In this document: positions 36,608 through 45,656 of the stretch, piece after piece
How positions within the stretch are numbered: position 1 is the stretch's first letter
How the letters are laid out: every line of letters begins with the position of its first letter
DNA from: Fundicoccus sp052116145
Lineage (GTDB): Bacteria; Bacillota; Bacilli; Lactobacillales; Aerococcaceae
DNA length: 64,000 bases
NCBI RefSeq assembly: GCF_052116145.1
Contig: NZ_JBQKLQ010000001.1
Span: 496,001-560,000, forward strand
Direction of reading: 5' to 3'
The notes under the pieces: generated by a model
The model's input: only the letters and a program-made list of their open reading frames with translations
Told to the model about the DNA's origin: nothing
Databases searched by the model: none
Made by a program: the position numbers and the translations under genes

Positions 36608-37273
36608 ATGACAGATTCTAGATCGCAATTACCGAGGAAACGATCGTTTTTAGCTGGTTGTTTGAGTCATCTTGTCTTTTCAGTACTAGTCATTGGGCTA
36701 TTAGTGGGTGGAGGCTATGTTTATTTGCAAAATTACTTACAACAGTACATTGGTGAAATCCCTACTGGCACTGTTACACAAGTCGATACTAGCCAAAAAC
36801 AATCAATCAAGGTGGCTGTTAATCGAGAGACAACCAATTTGATGTTAAGTCGTTTTATTGGTCAAACTCCAGAAATTGACTTTTCAATTAAATGGGAAGA
36901 AGATTACTTATTAGGTGAAACTACGGTTCATTATAACGGTATGAATTTACCGGTGGAAATTAAGGCTGATTTAATCGTCGCCGAAGGCGGTTTTTTCCAA
37001 ATTGTCATCGATTCAGTAAAGTTAGCCGAGATTCCTTTGCCTTCTGAAACGGCATATGAATTAGTGGCTAGTCAGCTGGTCCTACCTGAGTGGCTCATTT
37101 TTAATAATGATCAGCCGGTAATTGATGTTGATTTGAATCGAATTCCAATTGAACAAAGTAATATTCTATTAACTGCAGCAAAGGCTGACTTGGCTAATGA
37201 TGAGATTACGCTAGAAGTTCATTATGATGCGGAAAATTTTGATTTATTGAGTAGCCTGCAATTTGGGCAATAG
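36608..37273 (+). CDS. YpmS family protein (DUF2140)
   Basis: A 221-residue protein with one N-terminal membrane helix (about residues 18-40, LSHLVFSVLVIGLLVGGGYVYL) and an external domain. The domain starts with VAVNRETTNLMLSRFI and ends with the SNILLTAAKADLANDEITLEVHY stretch, the pattern of the YpmS/DUF2140 family. Function unknown. It is directly followed by yozE, as in many Lactobacillales, so the two are likely cotranscribed. Confidence 0.82.
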   Translation: MTDSRSQLPRKRSFLAGCLSHLVFSVLVIGLLVGGGYVYLQNYLQQYIGEIPTGTVTQVDTSQKQSIKVAVNRETTNLMLSRFIGQTPEIDFSIKWEEDYLLGETTVHYNGMNLPVEIKADLIVAEGGFFQIVIDSVKLAEIPLPSETAYELVASQLVLPEWLIFNNDQPVIDVDLNRIPIEQSNILLTAAKADLANDEITLEVHYDAENFDLLSSLQFGQ

Positions 37274-37291
37274 ATGAGGGAGGTTGACTGA

Positions 37292-37507
37292 GTGAAACCA
37301 ACATTTTATGAGTATATCCGACGCTATGTCGATCATGATGCTAAAGATCCAATGAGTCGTTTGGCTAATGCTATCCACAAGGATATCGCTTTTCCAAAAC
37401 AGAGTAAAAGCTTTGATGAGGTATCAACTTATTTGGAGCAAAGTATCGAATATACGAAACTCTTGGTTATTTTTGACGAAGCATGGCATAATTATACATA
37501 TGAGTAA
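37292..37507 (+). CDS. YozE family protein (UPF0346, SAM-like fold)
   Basis: A 71-residue protein. FYEYIRRYVDHDAKDPMSRLAN, FPKQSKSFDEVSTYLE and FDEAWHNY match the YozE family, a small helical SAM-like domain of unknown function. The start is GTG at 37292 with GAGGGAGG upstream. It lies 18 bases after ypmS and 36 before deoD. Confidence 0.88.
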   Translation: MKPTFYEYIRRYVDHDAKDPMSRLANAIHKDIAFPKQSKSFDEVSTYLEQSIEYTKLLVIFDEAWHNYTYE

Positions 37508-37543
37508 TAGATAAAATATATTCTGGAAGGAAGTAGATTATAA

Positions 37544-38260
37544 ATGAGTACACATATTAACGCAGAACAAGGTGCAATTGCTAAAACGGTTTTATTTCCT
37601 GGAGATCCATTACGTGCCAAATATATCGCAGAAACATTCTTAGAAGATGTGACACAATATAATACAGTTCGCAACATGTTTGGATTCACAGGTACCTATA
37701 AAGGCGTTCCAATCTCAGTTCAGGGGTCAGGTATGGGAATACCTTCGGCAATGATTTATGCTGAAGAATTATATCAATTCTATAATGTTGAAACCATTAT
37801 ACGTGTCGGAACAGCAGGCGCTTTAAAAGAAGAGGTAAAAGTACGTGATATTGTTTTTGGTTTAGGAGCGACCACTGATTCAAGCGTGTTAAGAAATATT
37901 TTTGCAGGTGAAGTATCTTTTTCTGCAATTGCTAGCTTTAATGTGCTAGATACTGCTTACCACATTGCCAAAGACCATGATAAAGCAGCGATTCACGTAG
38001 GTAACATTCTTTCAAGTGACCGTTTCTACAATGAAGAGATGGATAAAGCGAAATTAGCTCGTTATGGTATCTTAGCTGTTGAAATGGAAGCAGCAGGTCT
38101 CTATTCAGTTGCAGCGAAACATAACCGCCAAGCGCTTGCTATGTGTACAATTAGTGATCATATTCTCACAGGCGAAGAAACAACCGCTGAAGAAAGACAA
38201 ACAAGCTTTACTGATATGATGATTGTTGCACTAGAAACAGCGGTAGCATTAGAACAATAA
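37544..38260 (+). CDS. deoD: Purine nucleoside phosphorylase, DeoD type
   Basis: A 238-residue hexameric-type enzyme that splits purine nucleosides with phosphate. Recognisable parts are GDPLRAKYIAE, GSGMGIPSAMIYAEELY, RVGTAGAL, and the base-binding VEMEAAGLYSVAA with SDHIL near the end. The length fits DeoD and not the trimeric PunA type. GGAAG stands ahead of the ATG. Confidence 0.95.
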   Translation: MSTHINAEQGAIAKTVLFPGDPLRAKYIAETFLEDVTQYNTVRNMFGFTGTYKGVPISVQGSGMGIPSAMIYAEELYQFYNVETIIRVGTAGALKEEVKVRDIVFGLGATTDSSVLRNIFAGEVSFSAIASFNVLDTAYHIAKDHDKAAIHVGNILSSDRFYNEEMDKAKLARYGILAVEMEAAGLYSVAAKHNRQALAMCTISDHILTGEETTAEERQTSFTDMMIVALETAVALEQ

Positions 38261-38299
38261 AATTAATCGCTAGAGTCAAATCAGTCAGGAGATGAGTAG

Positions 38300-39772
38300 A
38301 TGCATAAGATAAACGCTCGAAACAATCAGAAGAAAAATGTGATTATTTCCATAATCACTTTTATAGTTCTAATGACCGGCTCAGTCGTGACTCGGCCAGC
38401 TTATCACGCCCAGTTCGATTGGTTATTTGATCAAGAAAGTTTAATTACTGAAGAAAACCGCATAACTGATGAAGATCTTAAAGCTCTTGAAGATGTTTAT
38501 AATTCAATTCAAGTGAACTACGTTGAAGAAGTCGATAAAATAGATTTATTAACCGGGGCTTTAAAAGGAATGGTGGATGCCATTGGTGATCCATATTCTG
38601 AGTATTTAAACGCAGAAGAATCCACTTCATTTGAAGAAGATTTTCAGGATTCCTTCGAAGGAATTGGCGTTCAGTTCATGATGGAAAACGGTCGTGTAAC
38701 TGTCATTTCGCCGATTGATGGCACTCCAGCAGGAGAAGCTGGACTCTTACCAAATGATATCATTCTGGAAGCAGATGACGTCGAATTAAGCGATATGAAT
38801 ACAAACGAAGTCGTTAAATTAATCCGTGGGCCTAAGGGTTCCGATGTAAAGTTACTGATTCAAAGAAATAACTCAACATTTGACGTCGTTCTTACTCGCG
38901 ATACGATTCCTAATATTACTGTAACAGGAGAAATCGATGCCAGCCAAGCGAGTATTGGTCATGTTAAAATATCACAATTTGCTGACAATACGTATAATGA
39001 ATTAGTGGATGTGGTGCATGACTTACGTAGTCAAGGCGCAACAAGTCTGATCGTTGACTTGAGAATGAACCCGGGTGGCTTGTTAGATTCTGCCTTAGAT
39101 ATCGGGAATATGTTCTTAGAAGATGGCGATATGATTATGCAAATTAGCGAAAAAAACTCTGATGAAAATGCAGAGTTTGTAGCTAATGAGCGCGCCTATG
39201 GTTCTTTCAAAATAACCGAGCCGTATACAGTGTTAATCGACGAAGGAAGCGCAAGTGCTAGTGAAATACTAGCAGCTGCTGTTCAAGAGAATACTGATTC
39301 GAAATTAATTGGTCAAACAAGTTTTGGTAAAGGAACTGTTCAAACAATTTTAAATCAAAGTGAGATAGGTGAGTTAAAATTAACTTCTGCCAAATGGTTA
39401 ACCCCTTCTGGAAATTGGATTCATGATGTTGGTATTGAACCGGATATTCTTGTAGAAGATTCCCCAGTTGCTTCATCACTATTGATGAATTCTAACGAAA
39501 CACTTGAAGTGGGAGTTAGTAATGAGTTTGTTGAAAGTTTATCATTAATGTTAAATGCTTTAGGTTATGAAGTTTCCTCAGAAAGTTATTTTGATGAAAC
39601 AGTTGAAGAGGCAGTTAAAGCCTTTCAAACTGACAATGAACTTGAAGCAGATGGAAAAGTCACGGGGGATACTGCTCATACTTTAAACCGATTAATCCGT
39701 GAACACTTAAAAGAAAATGATCCACAATATGATACGGCTATTGAACTATTACTAGAGGCCACGAATGATTAA
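38300..39772 (+). CDS. S41 family C-terminal processing peptidase with PDZ and peptidoglycan-binding domains
   Basis: A 490-residue membrane-anchored serine protease. One membrane helix lies at about residues 13-33. The PDZ domain (about 110-200) contains EGIGVQFMMENG and GLLPNDIILEADD. The S41 core carries the catalytic Ser in DEGSASASEILAAA and the Lys in GQTSFGKGTVQ. A peptidoglycan_binding_1 domain ends the protein (LMLNALGYEVSSESYFDETVEEAVKAFQ). It acts outside the membrane on unknown substrates. AGGAGATGAG precedes the ATG. The end overlaps lepB by eight bases, so protease and signal peptidase are coupled. Confidence 0.92.
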   Translation: MHKINARNNQKKNVIISIITFIVLMTGSVVTRPAYHAQFDWLFDQESLITEENRITDEDLKALEDVYNSIQVNYVEEVDKIDLLTGALKGMVDAIGDPYSEYLNAEESTSFEEDFQDSFEGIGVQFMMENGRVTVISPIDGTPAGEAGLLPNDIILEADDVELSDMNTNEVVKLIRGPKGSDVKLLIQRNNSTFDVVLTRDTIPNITVTGEIDASQASIGHVKISQFADNTYNELVDVVHDLRSQGATSLIVDLRMNPGGLLDSALDIGNMFLEDGDMIMQISEKNSDENAEFVANERAYGSFKITEPYTVLIDEGSASASEILAAAVQENTDSKLIGQTSFGKGTVQTILNQSEIGELKLTSAKWLTPSGNWIHDVGIEPDILVEDSPVASSLLMNSNETLEVGVSNEFVESLSLMLNALGYEVSSESYFDETVEEAVKAFQTDNELEADGKVTGDTAHTLNRLIREHLKENDPQYDTAIELLLEATND

Positions 39773-40358
39773 TTTTCTCAAAACAGTCATTATTGAAACG
39801 GTCAATGTCGTTTTTGCAGTCTTATTTGCTGTGATTATTTTTCTAGTGATGCGTGCTTTTGTGGTTCAACCATTTCAAGTAGAAGGTACATCCATGAATA
39901 ACACTCTAGAAAATGGTCAACAGATGTTGATGTTCAAGATGACTGAATTGGAGCGTTTTGACATTGTCGTATTCCCTGATCCCAGAGGTTCACAGGATTC
40001 TTATGTAAAACGTATTATTGGTCTACCGGGGGATACGTTATATTATGAAGAGGATCAATTGATTTTAAATAATCAAATCGTAGATGAACCTTACCTAGAA
40101 CCTTTAAAAGAGGCTAGTCAAGAGAATTTCACCCAAAATTTTAATCTTTGGGACAATTTAGGAGTGACAAGTGTTCCGGAAGGTTATTACTTCGTATTAG
40201 GTGATAATCGACCTTATTCTGGAGATAGTCGTCAGTTCGGTTTTGTTCCAATTGACTCTGTGATTGGAGAAGCAAATTTTGTCTATTTTCCCTTTAATGA
40301 ATTTGGACTTTTACCATCCTATACATTAAATGATGTCGGTCAATTAGTAACAGATTAG
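39765..40358 (+). CDS. lepB: Signal peptidase I
   Basis: A 197-residue membrane protease that removes signal peptides of exported proteins. One N-terminal membrane helix (about 8-30) is followed by the catalytic Ser in VEGTSMNNTL and the catalytic Lys in SYVKRIIGLPGD. The GDNRPYSGDSR segment is the fourth conserved box. The length is the short Gram-positive type. It is translationally coupled to the S41 protease upstream. Confidence 0.95.
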   Translation: MINFLKTVIIETVNVVFAVLFAVIIFLVMRAFVVQPFQVEGTSMNNTLENGQQMLMFKMTELERFDIVVFPDPRGSQDSYVKRIIGLPGDTLYYEEDQLILNNQIVDEPYLEPLKEASQENFTQNFNLWDNLGVTSVPEGYYFVLGDNRPYSGDSRQFGFVPIDSVIGEANFVYFPFNEFGLLPSYTLNDVGQLVTD

Positions 40359-40390
40359 ATGCATACAAACAGATAATATTATGAAGCAAT

Positions 40391-40511
40391 ACGCTTATTT
40401 TTTTAATCACGCTGAAGATTTTCCTGACTAAACAGTTATTATGAGGTTAAGCCTCCATTATAACTGTTTAAACAAGAGGATAATTTGAGGCTGTGAAGTA
40501 AAAATAAGCGT
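40391..40511 (+). other. Nested inverted repeats in the lepB-rbgA spacer
   Basis: The 311-bp spacer has no gene. ACGCTTATTTTT (40391-40402) is complementary to AAAAATAAGCGT (40500-40511). Inside lies a 17-bp hairpin (40430-40446 with 40452-40469) whose outer ten pairs are perfect. Only the outer stem is followed by some T. A promoter-like TTTACA / TATAAT lies near 40562-40590 for rbgA. This could be a terminator of unusual shape or a small structured RNA. Confidence 0.5.
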
Positions 40512-40669
40512 GTTTTATTTATCAAGGATCATTTTAAGCGCTAAAATCGCACTAATCATTTTTACAAATTGAAAAATCTGTTATAATAACGAAGAATTGA
40601 TTTCATGGCGTGCTTAAATAAAGTACAACTATAGATTATATCCATTCCATACTAAAAGGAGATGAAAAC

Positions 40670-41524
40670 ATGAAGAACATACAGTGGTTTCCTGGCCATA
40701 TGGCTAAAGCTCGACGAGAAGCTACAGAAAAACTAAATTTAGTCGATGTTGTTATTGAGCTTGTTGATGCAAGACTTCCTGAATCTAGTCGAAATCCAAT
40801 GATTCAAGAAATTATTGGTCAAAAACCAAGTGTTATTGTGTTAAACAAAGCGGATATCGCTGATCATAAAGTAACTAATGCTTGGTTAGAACATTACCGT
40901 TCTCAGAATCTTTCGGCCTTAGCAATTGATGCTCAACATCAAAAAGGCTTGAAAGCTCTAGAACAAGAATGTAAAAAAATTATGGCGCCTTATTTCGAAA
41001 AACAGAAAACAAAAGGTGTTAAACCTCGTCCGATTCGTTTGATGATCTTAGGGATTCCTAACGTAGGTAAGTCGACGTTAATTAACCGTTTTGTTGGTAA
41101 AAACCAAGCCCAAACGGGTAATAAACCTGGGGTAACTAAAGCGCAGAGATGGTTAAAAATGGGGCGTGAATTTGAACTGTTAGACACACCAGGAATATTA
41201 TGGCCTAAGTTTGAAGACCCAGCAGTAGGGCAAAGATTGGCGATTAGTGGCGCGATTAAAGACTCGCTTCTTCATATGGACGACTTAGCGTTGAATTTAA
41301 TTGCTATTCTAAGAGAGCGTTATCCTGAGGTTTTAAAGAAACAATTTCATATAAATGATGAATTATTACAAGATTCAACGAACGTAGAGTTGCTTCTGGC
41401 GATCACTAAATCAATAGGTTTAAAAGAAGATTATGATGAAGCCAGTCAACGTTTGATTCATCAATATCGTCAGAATAAATTAGGGAATATTAGTTTAGAT
41501 ATTCCAATAGAAAGTTTGGTTTAA
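40670..41524 (+). CDS. rbgA: Ribosome biogenesis GTPase RbgA (YlqF)
   Basis: A 284-residue circularly permuted GTPase needed for late assembly of the 50S subunit. G4 (VLNKADIAD) comes first, then G1 (GIPNVGKSTLINRF) and G3 (LLDTPGILWP). IQWFPGHMAKARRE at the start is typical. AAAAGGAGATG precedes the ATG. It overlaps rnhB by one base (TAATG), the usual Firmicutes order rbgA-rnhB-dprA-topA. Confidence 0.97.
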   Translation: MKNIQWFPGHMAKARREATEKLNLVDVVIELVDARLPESSRNPMIQEIIGQKPSVIVLNKADIADHKVTNAWLEHYRSQNLSALAIDAQHQKGLKALEQECKKIMAPYFEKQKTKGVKPRPIRLMILGIPNVGKSTLINRFVGKNQAQTGNKPGVTKAQRWLKMGREFELLDTPGILWPKFEDPAVGQRLAISGAIKDSLLHMDDLALNLIAILRERYPEVLKKQFHINDELLQDSTNVELLLAITKSIGLKEDYDEASQRLIHQYRQNKLGNISLDIPIESLV

Positions 41525-42318
41525 TGGATATTGAAACAAAGTTAACAGTTGCACAAATCAAGTCCAAACTTGACGTTATGAGTGAAAATAACCTTCAATT
41601 ATTGGATAAATTAAAAGATGACCCACGTAAAAGTGTACATAAACTTGTCGAAAACAAAAAGAAACTCATCGAAAAAGGCAAGTTGTTATTAAAAGATCAT
41701 GAAGAACGATTGTCTATTGAAAGAATGCTAAAAAAAAATCCAACGATTCAATATATAGCAGGAATTGATGAAGTAGGTCGTGGACCATTAGCGGGGCCAG
41801 TCGTGGCGGCTGCCGTTATCTTGCCAGAAGATTGTTCTCGTTTGATAGGGGTAAACGATTCGAAACAATTATCCTTTGCTAAACGTAAAGAATTTGATCA
41901 ATTAATTCGTGAAGTTGCAGTAGAATATACGATTGCTGTCGTTGATAGCCAAGCGATTGACCGCTTGAATATATATGAAGCGACAAGGCATGCGATGTTA
42001 GAATCTGTTCGCCAATTAAATGTGACACCCGATTTTTTACTGTTAGATGCAATGAAAATAAATAGTGAGGTTGCTCAGAAAAGCATCATCAAGGGAGACC
42101 AAAAATCCTTATCGATTGCAGCCGCGAGTATTATCGCTAAGGTTTATCGTGATGAAATGATGATGGCTTATGCGCAGATGTATCCTGAATTTGGTTTCGA
42201 TAAGCATATGGGGTATGGAACAAAACAACACTTAGAAGCCTTAAAAACTTATGGTTTTACGCCCATTCATCGTCAATCTTTTTCACCAGTTACGAATACA
42301 TTAAAAGAATATAAATAA
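41524..42318 (+). CDS. rnhB: Ribonuclease HII
   Basis: A 264-residue enzyme that cuts RNA in RNA-DNA hybrids and at single ribonucleotides. The active site begins IAGIDEVGRGPLAGPVVAAAVI (Asp, Glu), with Asp in LLLDAMKI and the conserved IIKGDQKSLSIAAASIIAKV. About 75 residues precede the catalytic core, as in other Firmicutes RNase HII. It is translationally coupled to rbgA. Confidence 0.97.
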   Translation: MDIETKLTVAQIKSKLDVMSENNLQLLDKLKDDPRKSVHKLVENKKKLIEKGKLLLKDHEERLSIERMLKKNPTIQYIAGIDEVGRGPLAGPVVAAAVILPEDCSRLIGVNDSKQLSFAKRKEFDQLIREVAVEYTIAVVDSQAIDRLNIYEATRHAMLESVRQLNVTPDFLLLDAMKINSEVAQKSIIKGDQKSLSIAAASIIAKVYRDEMMMAYAQMYPEFGFDKHMGYGTKQHLEALKTYGFTPIHRQSFSPVTNTLKEYK

Positions 42319-42326
42319 AATTTCTT

Positions 42327-42360
42327 AAACAGTTGGTTAAATGCTAATTGTTTTTTTTTG
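42327..42360 (+). terminator. Terminator of rnhB
   Basis: AAACAGTTGG and CTAATTGTTT pair with two G-T over a 7-base loop, followed by nine T. dprA therefore has its own promoter. Confidence 0.8.
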
Positions 42361-42364
42361 TATT

Positions 42365-42410
42365 TTTTCAAAATAAAAAGCATTTTCTGGCTTAAAATGT
42401 GTATTTATAT
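42365..42410 (+). promoter_or_regulatory. Upstream block of dprA, shared with the NERD gene
   Basis: TTTTCA, TAAAAAGCAT and AAAATGTGTATTTATAT, identical to the block at 27145-27190 in 37 of 46 positions and with the same internal spacing. The block ends only 17 bases from the dprA ATG, so the transcript leader must be very short. It is probably a competence-type promoter, since dprA is a late competence gene in other Lactobacillales. Confidence 0.6.
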
Positions 42411-42426
42411 AAAAGGAGGTTTTTAT

Positions 42427-43356
42427 ATGAATACATTTATGAATCCCAAGATGACTTGGAAAGAAAGTATTATATTTTTAAAATCACAAAGTTGCTCTTA
42501 TCATTTTGTCTTTGAATATTTCAAATTAGGGGTTACGAAACATCTTACACAGGTTGAAATTGATGAACAAACGCTCCGGCTGCTACTTGAAGAACTCATC
42601 TCACAAGTGGAGGGTAGACGGATAAAACTACCAAACCTTAACCGATTATTGACTAACTATGACAATTCTTTAATGATGACCAAAACATTATCTAAGCAAT
42701 CATTTATGATTGGTGATTCAATCTATCCTCATAATTGGCTACAACTGCCTCAACCACCTATACTAGTATTTTATGAAGGAGAGCTTGCTTGTTTAACTAA
42801 ACCTACAATATCTGTTATTGGTACAAGGGCTATGAGCGCGTATGGAAGAGAAATCGTGACACAATTAGTCAGTGAATTTGTCACAAATAATTGGATTAGC
42901 GTTTCAGGTATGGCTAAAGGCGTCGATACTGCCGTTCACCTAACGGCATGTCAATTAAAGAAGGGCTCTAGTATTGGTATTCTTGCTAACGGCTTTCAAT
43001 ATGTTTATCCTTACGAGAATATGAGTTTGCAAGCCGAAATGTCTATGAATCACTTACTACTGAGTGAATACTTACCAAATGTGAAGGCGCGCCCTCATCA
43101 CTTTGTTATGCGGAATCGATTAATCGCTGGTTTAAGTTTGGCGACGATTGTGATCGAAGCTGCTAAAAAAAGTGGGAGTTTAATCACCGCAAACTACGCT
43201 TTGCAATGCAATCGAGAAGTATTCGTATTACCTGGACGCATTAATGACCCCCAAGCATACGGCTGTAATTCTTTAATTCATCATGGAGCAATTCCCATCG
43301 TTTCTATAGAGGAATGTGTAGAAGAACTAGCCAATCTTTTTATCAAATTGGTGTAA
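42427..43356 (+). CDS. dprA: DNA processing protein DprA
   Basis: A 309-residue protein that protects incoming single strands during transformation and loads RecA. The Rossmann-like core has VIGTRAMSAYG, VSGMAKGVDTAVH, FVMRNRLIAGLSLATIVIEA and SGSLITANYAL. The N-terminal region (1-110) is less conserved. The ATG at 42427 was chosen because AAAAGGAGG lies just before it. A longer open frame from 42358 would run through the promoter block. It stands between rnhB and topA, its usual place. Confidence 0.94.
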   Translation: MNTFMNPKMTWKESIIFLKSQSCSYHFVFEYFKLGVTKHLTQVEIDEQTLRLLLEELISQVEGRRIKLPNLNRLLTNYDNSLMMTKTLSKQSFMIGDSIYPHNWLQLPQPPILVFYEGELACLTKPTISVIGTRAMSAYGREIVTQLVSEFVTNNWISVSGMAKGVDTAVHLTACQLKKGSSIGILANGFQYVYPYENMSLQAEMSMNHLLLSEYLPNVKARPHHFVMRNRLIAGLSLATIVIEAAKKSGSLITANYALQCNREVFVLPGRINDPQAYGCNSLIHHGAIPIVSIEECVEELANLFIKLV

Positions 43357-43384
43357 ATTGACGCTTTATATAGTAGGTAAAAAT

Positions 43385-43422
43385 ATCTTATGTTTGACAG
43401 ATGCAAAACTTTAGCATAAGAT
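43385..43422 (+). promoter_or_regulatory. topA promoter inside an inverted repeat
   Basis: TTGACA (43394-43399), 17 bases, TAAGAT (43417-43422). ATCTTATG (43385-43392) is the exact complement of CATAAGAT (43415-43422), so the repeat abuts the -35 and covers the -10. This could be an operator, or a cruciform sensitive to supercoiling, which would suit a topoisomerase gene. Confidence 0.6.
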
Positions 43423-43497
43423 TGTAACGATTTTAACTAACGAAATCTGATAGATAATATATAACGAAGACCACATGAAAGGACGTAGAATGATTAT

Positions 43498-45558
43498 ATG
43501 GCATATAAATATTTAGTTATCGTCGAATCACCTACAAAAGCTAAAACCATTGATAAATATTTAGGTAGAAATTATAAAGTAGTCGCTAGTAAGGGACACT
43601 TACGAGATTTACCCAAAAGTAAAATGGGTGTTGATATTGAAAACAGTTTCGAACCTCATTACATCAGTATTAGAGGTCGAGGCGATACAATTAAAGAATT
43701 AAGAAAATTAGCGAAAAAAGCAGAAAAAGTTTTTCTCGCAGCTGACCCGGACCGTGAAGGGGAAGCGATTGCTTGGCATTTAGGGTTCTTATTAAACTTA
43801 GACCCAGATGCTGAAAATCGTGTTGTATTTAATGAAATTACTAAAGAATCAGTCAAAGAAGCATTTAAAACACCGCGAAAAATTGATAAAGATTTAGTTG
43901 ATGCTCAACAAGCTAGACGTATTTTAGACCGTATTGTGGGTTACTCAATTTCACCATTGTTATGGAAAAAAATAAAAAAAGGGCTAAGTGCTGGTCGCGT
44001 TCAATCAACGTCTTTAAAAATGATTATTGATCGCGAAAATGAAATTCGCAACTTTAAACCGGAAGAGTATTGGTCAATTCCTACAAAATTTAAAAAAGGT
44101 CGTTCTTCTTTTGAAGCTGCTTTTTATGGGATTGATGGGAAGAAAACAGAATTAAAAAACGAAGTTGATGTCAAAGCAGTGATGGCTCGTTTAGATCAAG
44201 AAAAAACGTTTGAAGTTGTTGATATTGAAGAAAAAGAAAGACGCAGAAAGCCACTTTCGCCGTTTACCACGAGTACATTGCAACAAGAAGCTTCGAATCG
44301 TCTGAATTTCCGAACCAGTAAAACCATGATGGTCGCTCAACAATTATATGAAGGAATTGCCATTGGTCGTAATACAATTGGTTTAATCACTTATATGCGT
44401 ACTGACTCAACACGAATTGCACCTAGTGCAAAAAATGCAGCCGCTGATTTTATAGAGACAGAATATGGGAAAGAGTATTTAGGAGCGGGGCGTAAGATTG
44501 TTAATACTGCTGGTGCTCAAGATGCACATGAGGCTATTCGTCCATCTAATGCGAGTATGACACCTGAAAGTATAAAAGATTCACTTTCACGTGATCAATT
44601 CCGTTTATATGCCTTGATTTGGGCTCGTTTTATGGCTAGCCAAATGTCAGATGCGATATTCGATACGATTCGTGCTGATATTAATCAAAATGATGTCATG
44701 TTTAGAGCCAATGGTTCTCGAATTAAATTTGATGGTTTCTTAAAGGTTTATCCAAACAACAGCTCGAAAGATAATTATCTACCAGCTCTTACAGTTGGAG
44801 ACGCAGTAAATGCTACTGAAATTGAACCGACTCAACACTTTACACAGCCACCTGCTCGATATAATGAAGCAAGTCTAGTGAAAGTATTAGAAGAAAAAGG
44901 GATTGGACGCCCATCAACTTATTCACCAACAATTGAAACCCTACGACGTCGCTATTATGTGAAGCTAGTAGCTAAGCGATTTGAACCGACTGATTTAGGT
45001 GAAATCGTCAATGAAGTGATGAATGAATTTTTCCCTCAGATTGTAAATACAGATTTTACTGCTGGAATGGAAATGAATCTTGACGAAATTGAAGAAGGTA
45101 AACGTGAATGGGTGGCTGTTCTTGAACAATTCTATAGTACTTTTGGTGAAGATTTAGAAAAAGCCGAAAAAGATATGGAAAAAATTGAAATTAAAGATGA
45201 ACCTGCTGGCTTTGACTGTCCAGAATGTGGCAACGCGATGGTTATTAAAATTGGTCGGTATGGAAAATTCTATGCATGTAGTAATTTCCCAGAGTGTCGT
45301 CATACAGAAGCAATTGTTCATAAAATTGGTGTGACATGTCCAACATGTAAACAAGGCGATGTTATTGAACGTAAGTCTAAGAAAAATCGTCTGTTCTACG
45401 GATGTAATCGATACCCAGAATGTGAGTTTGTTTCTTGGGATAAACCAGTTGCACGTGATTGTCCTAAGTGTGAACACTACTTAATTGAAAAAGTGTCACG
45501 TAAAGGAAAGCAAGTCAAATGTAGTAACTGTGATTACGAAGAAGCTCTTGAAAGTTAA
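43498..45558 (+). CDS. topA: DNA topoisomerase I
   Basis: A 686-residue type IA enzyme that relaxes negative supercoils. TOPRIM domain: VIVESPTKAKTI and AADPDREGEAIAWHL. The active-site tyrosine is Tyr299 in LITYMRTDSTRI. Three C-terminal zinc motifs follow (CPECGNAM...CSNFPEC, CPTCKQGD...CNRYPEC, CPKCEHY...CSNC). The start at 43498 fits the conserved MAYKYLVIVES beginning. Its GAAAGGA lies 14 bases upstream, farther than usual, while an out-of-frame ATG at 43490 lies at the ideal six. That ATG opens an eight-codon frame that overlaps the topA start. Confidence 0.97.
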   Translation: MAYKYLVIVESPTKAKTIDKYLGRNYKVVASKGHLRDLPKSKMGVDIENSFEPHYISIRGRGDTIKELRKLAKKAEKVFLAADPDREGEAIAWHLGFLLNLDPDAENRVVFNEITKESVKEAFKTPRKIDKDLVDAQQARRILDRIVGYSISPLLWKKIKKGLSAGRVQSTSLKMIIDRENEIRNFKPEEYWSIPTKFKKGRSSFEAAFYGIDGKKTELKNEVDVKAVMARLDQEKTFEVVDIEEKERRRKPLSPFTTSTLQQEASNRLNFRTSKTMMVAQQLYEGIAIGRNTIGLITYMRTDSTRIAPSAKNAAADFIETEYGKEYLGAGRKIVNTAGAQDAHEAIRPSNASMTPESIKDSLSRDQFRLYALIWARFMASQMSDAIFDTIRADINQNDVMFRANGSRIKFDGFLKVYPNNSSKDNYLPALTVGDAVNATEIEPTQHFTQPPARYNEASLVKVLEEKGIGRPSTYSPTIETLRRRYYVKLVAKRFEPTDLGEIVNEVMNEFFPQIVNTDFTAGMEMNLDEIEEGKREWVAVLEQFYSTFGEDLEKAEKDMEKIEIKDEPAGFDCPECGNAMVIKIGRYGKFYACSNFPECRHTEAIVHKIGVTCPTCKQGDVIERKSKKNRLFYGCNRYPECEFVSWDKPVARDCPKCEHYLIEKVSRKGKQVKCSNCDYEEALES

Positions 45559-45583
45559 TCTATAATTCACATTAAAGCGGTAA

Positions 45584-45624
45584 AATAAGACCTTAGTTCA
45601 ATGAAACTGAGGTCTTATTCTGTT
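45584..45624 (+). terminator. Terminator of topA
   Basis: AATAAGACCTTAGTT and AACTGAGGTCTTATT form a 15-bp stem with one G-T and a 6-base loop. The T tail is weak (CTGTTAT). Confidence 0.75.
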
Positions 45625-45656
45625 ATGCTATAATAGCGATTATTGGGAGGGATTTT

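Noticed and set aside
42365..42410. ComK box (AAAA-N5-TTTT pairs) ahead of dprA
   Set aside because: Box halves are imperfect and their spacing does not fit the ComK arrangements, and ComK is a Bacillus-type regulator. The shared block is reported without naming the factor.
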